NCBI RefSeq assembly: GCF_001676725.1
Contig: NZ_CP016172.1
Coordinates: forward strand, 2,418,001 to 2,482,000
DNA: 64,000 bases
DNA from: Bordetella flabilis
Lineage (GTDB): Bacteria; Pseudomonadota; Gammaproteobacteria; Burkholderiales; Burkholderiaceae_B
Direction: 5' to 3'
Part shown: positions 63,175 to 64,000 of the stretch, one piece after another
Layout of the letters: the number at the start of each line of letters is the position of its first letter
How positions within the stretch are numbered: position 1 is the stretch's first letter
The notes under the pieces: model-generated
What the model saw: only the letters and a program-made list of their open reading frames with translations
What the model was told of the DNA's origin: nothing
Database searches by the model: none
Position numbers and translations under genes: made by a program

Positions 63175-64000
63175 TCAGTGATGTTCTGTGCGATGCACCT
63201 GGTGGGCGCGCAGCTTGTCCCAGTCCCAATCGATGCCCAGGCCCGGCGCGTCGGACGGAATTGCGCGGCCGCCTTGCATGCGCATCCCCGAGGCGGTGAC
63301 CATGTCCAGTTGCGGGATGTACTCCAGCCAGCGGCTATTGGGCACCGCGCAGCATAGCGCGACGTGTATTTCCATCAGGAAATGCGGGCATACCGGTACG
63401 TTGTAGGCCTCGGCCATATGGGCCACCTTCAGCCATGGGGTGATGCCGCCTATGCGGCCGACGTCGACCTGCACGATGGAGCACGCACCGCTTTGCAGAT
63501 AGTCCTTGAACTGCGACAGGCTATAGAGCGATTCGCCCACGGCGATGGGAACGGTGGTGGAGGCGCTCAGCCGCCGATGCGCGTCGACATCGTCGGCGTG
63601 GATGGGTTCCTCGAACCAGGCCACGTCCAGGCCCTCGAAGCAGCGCGCGCGGCGTATCGCCTCGGCCAGGGTAAAGCCCTGGTTGGCATCGGTCATCACG
63701 TCCCAGCCGGGACCGACCGCGTCGCGCACGGCGGACAGGCGTTCCACGTCCTCGGCCACGTGCGGACGGCCGACCTTGATCTTGGTGCCGCCGAAACCGG
63801 CCTCCTGGGCACGCAGCGCTTCGTCCACGAGCTGGGACTCCGTCAGGTGCAGCCAGCCGCCTTCGGTGTAGTAGGTCTCGATGCCGTCCTTGGCCCCACC
63901 GGCCAGCCGGTGCAGGGGCAGGGCGGCCTTGCGCGCGCGCAGGTCCCATAGCGCCGTATCGATCGCCGCAAGCGCGATCGATGTCAGCGCGCCCACCGTC
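63175..64000 (-). CDS. Enolase-superfamily protein (mandelate racemase/muconate lactonizing type), 5' truncated
   Basis: The C-terminal 275 or so residues of an enolase-superfamily enzyme; the frame is open to the window edge and the N-terminal capping domain is missing. The KxK catalytic bases are in FGGTKIKVGRP. The metal ligands are the Asp in MTDANQGF, the Glu in WFEEPI and the Glu in AVGESLY. A His lies in VCPHFLME. Such enzymes abstract the proton next to a carboxylate, as in mandelate racemase or aldarate dehydratases. The specific substrate cannot be told. An aldarate dehydratase would suit the uronate locus, but it is 14 kb away. Confidence 0.9.
   Translation of the reverse strand, partial: TVGALTSIALAAIDTALWDLRARKAALPLHRLAGGAKDGIETYYTEGGWLHLTESQLVDEALRAQEAGFGGTKIKVGRPHVAEDVERLSAVRDAVGPGWDVMTDANQGFTLAEAIRRARCFEGLDVAWFEEPIHADDVDAHRRLSASTTVPIAVGESLYSLSQFKDYLQSGACSIVQVDVGRIGGITPWLKVAHMAEAYNVPVCPHFLMEIHVALCCAVPNSRWLEYIPQLDMVTASGMRMQGGRAIPSDAPGLGIDWDWDKLRAHQVHRTEHH

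Overview
The window is high-GC DNA, densely coded on both strands, with short intergenic gaps and many regulators divergent from transporters or oxidoreductases. Two Bug/TctC-type tripartite-tricarboxylate binding proteins, the many LysR/IclR/TetR-controlled catabolic cassettes and the general codon style point to a betaproteobacterium of the Alcaligenaceae, close to Bordetella or Achromobacter. This placement is an inference from gene content. I see no tRNA, rRNA, CRISPR array, insertion sequence or prophage.

Layout. 1-4.6 kb: a truncated LysR, two small membrane proteins, a GlxA-type regulator and an HxlR/MFS pair. 4.7-10.5 kb: three oxidoreductases of dehydrogenase type, a Bug protein, and IclR and AraC regulators. 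10.6-13.2 kb: a CDP-diacylglycerol pyrophosphatase, an unknown 338-aa protein and a decayed autotransporter. 13.2-25 kb: MFS/LysR and MFS/TetR pairs followed by a stress block (catalase, BdcR/BdcA-like pair, GFA protein, superoxide dismutase, quinone reductase, MsrB-MsrA). 25-29 kb: an iron block with two Fur-box-like sites, a PepSY membrane protein and a TonB-dependent siderophore receptor. 29-33.2 kb: VOC proteins, an SRPBCC/ArsR pair, a chloroperoxidase-type hydrolase and TehA.

33.6-36 kb is the most unusual stretch. A secreted 157-aa protein resembling an AB5-toxin B subunit is followed by two tandem, secreted, roughly 300-aa paralogues. These carry a short ordered resemblance to the pertussis toxin S1 fold but lack its visible catalytic residues. 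Base composition there is lower in GC than around it. I recognise no described system that matches.

36-42 kb: Tag glycosylase, two MFS pumps, a LysR and a DUF4232 protein. 42.2-49.1 kb: a probable hexuronate/aldarate locus (SMP-30 lactonase, ACS-type MFS, uronate dehydrogenase, LacI regulator, Bug protein) with near-identical LacI-type operators at both ends. 49.3-57 kb: a MocR regulator divergent from a six-gene glycerol ABC importer (glpSTPQUV order) whose two ATPases carry complementary degenerate motifs. 57-64 kb: an AtoE-type fatty acid transporter, a 1175-aa molybdopterin enzyme fused to its own flavin/2Fe-2S reductase, a divergent LysR and a truncated enolase-superfamily gene.
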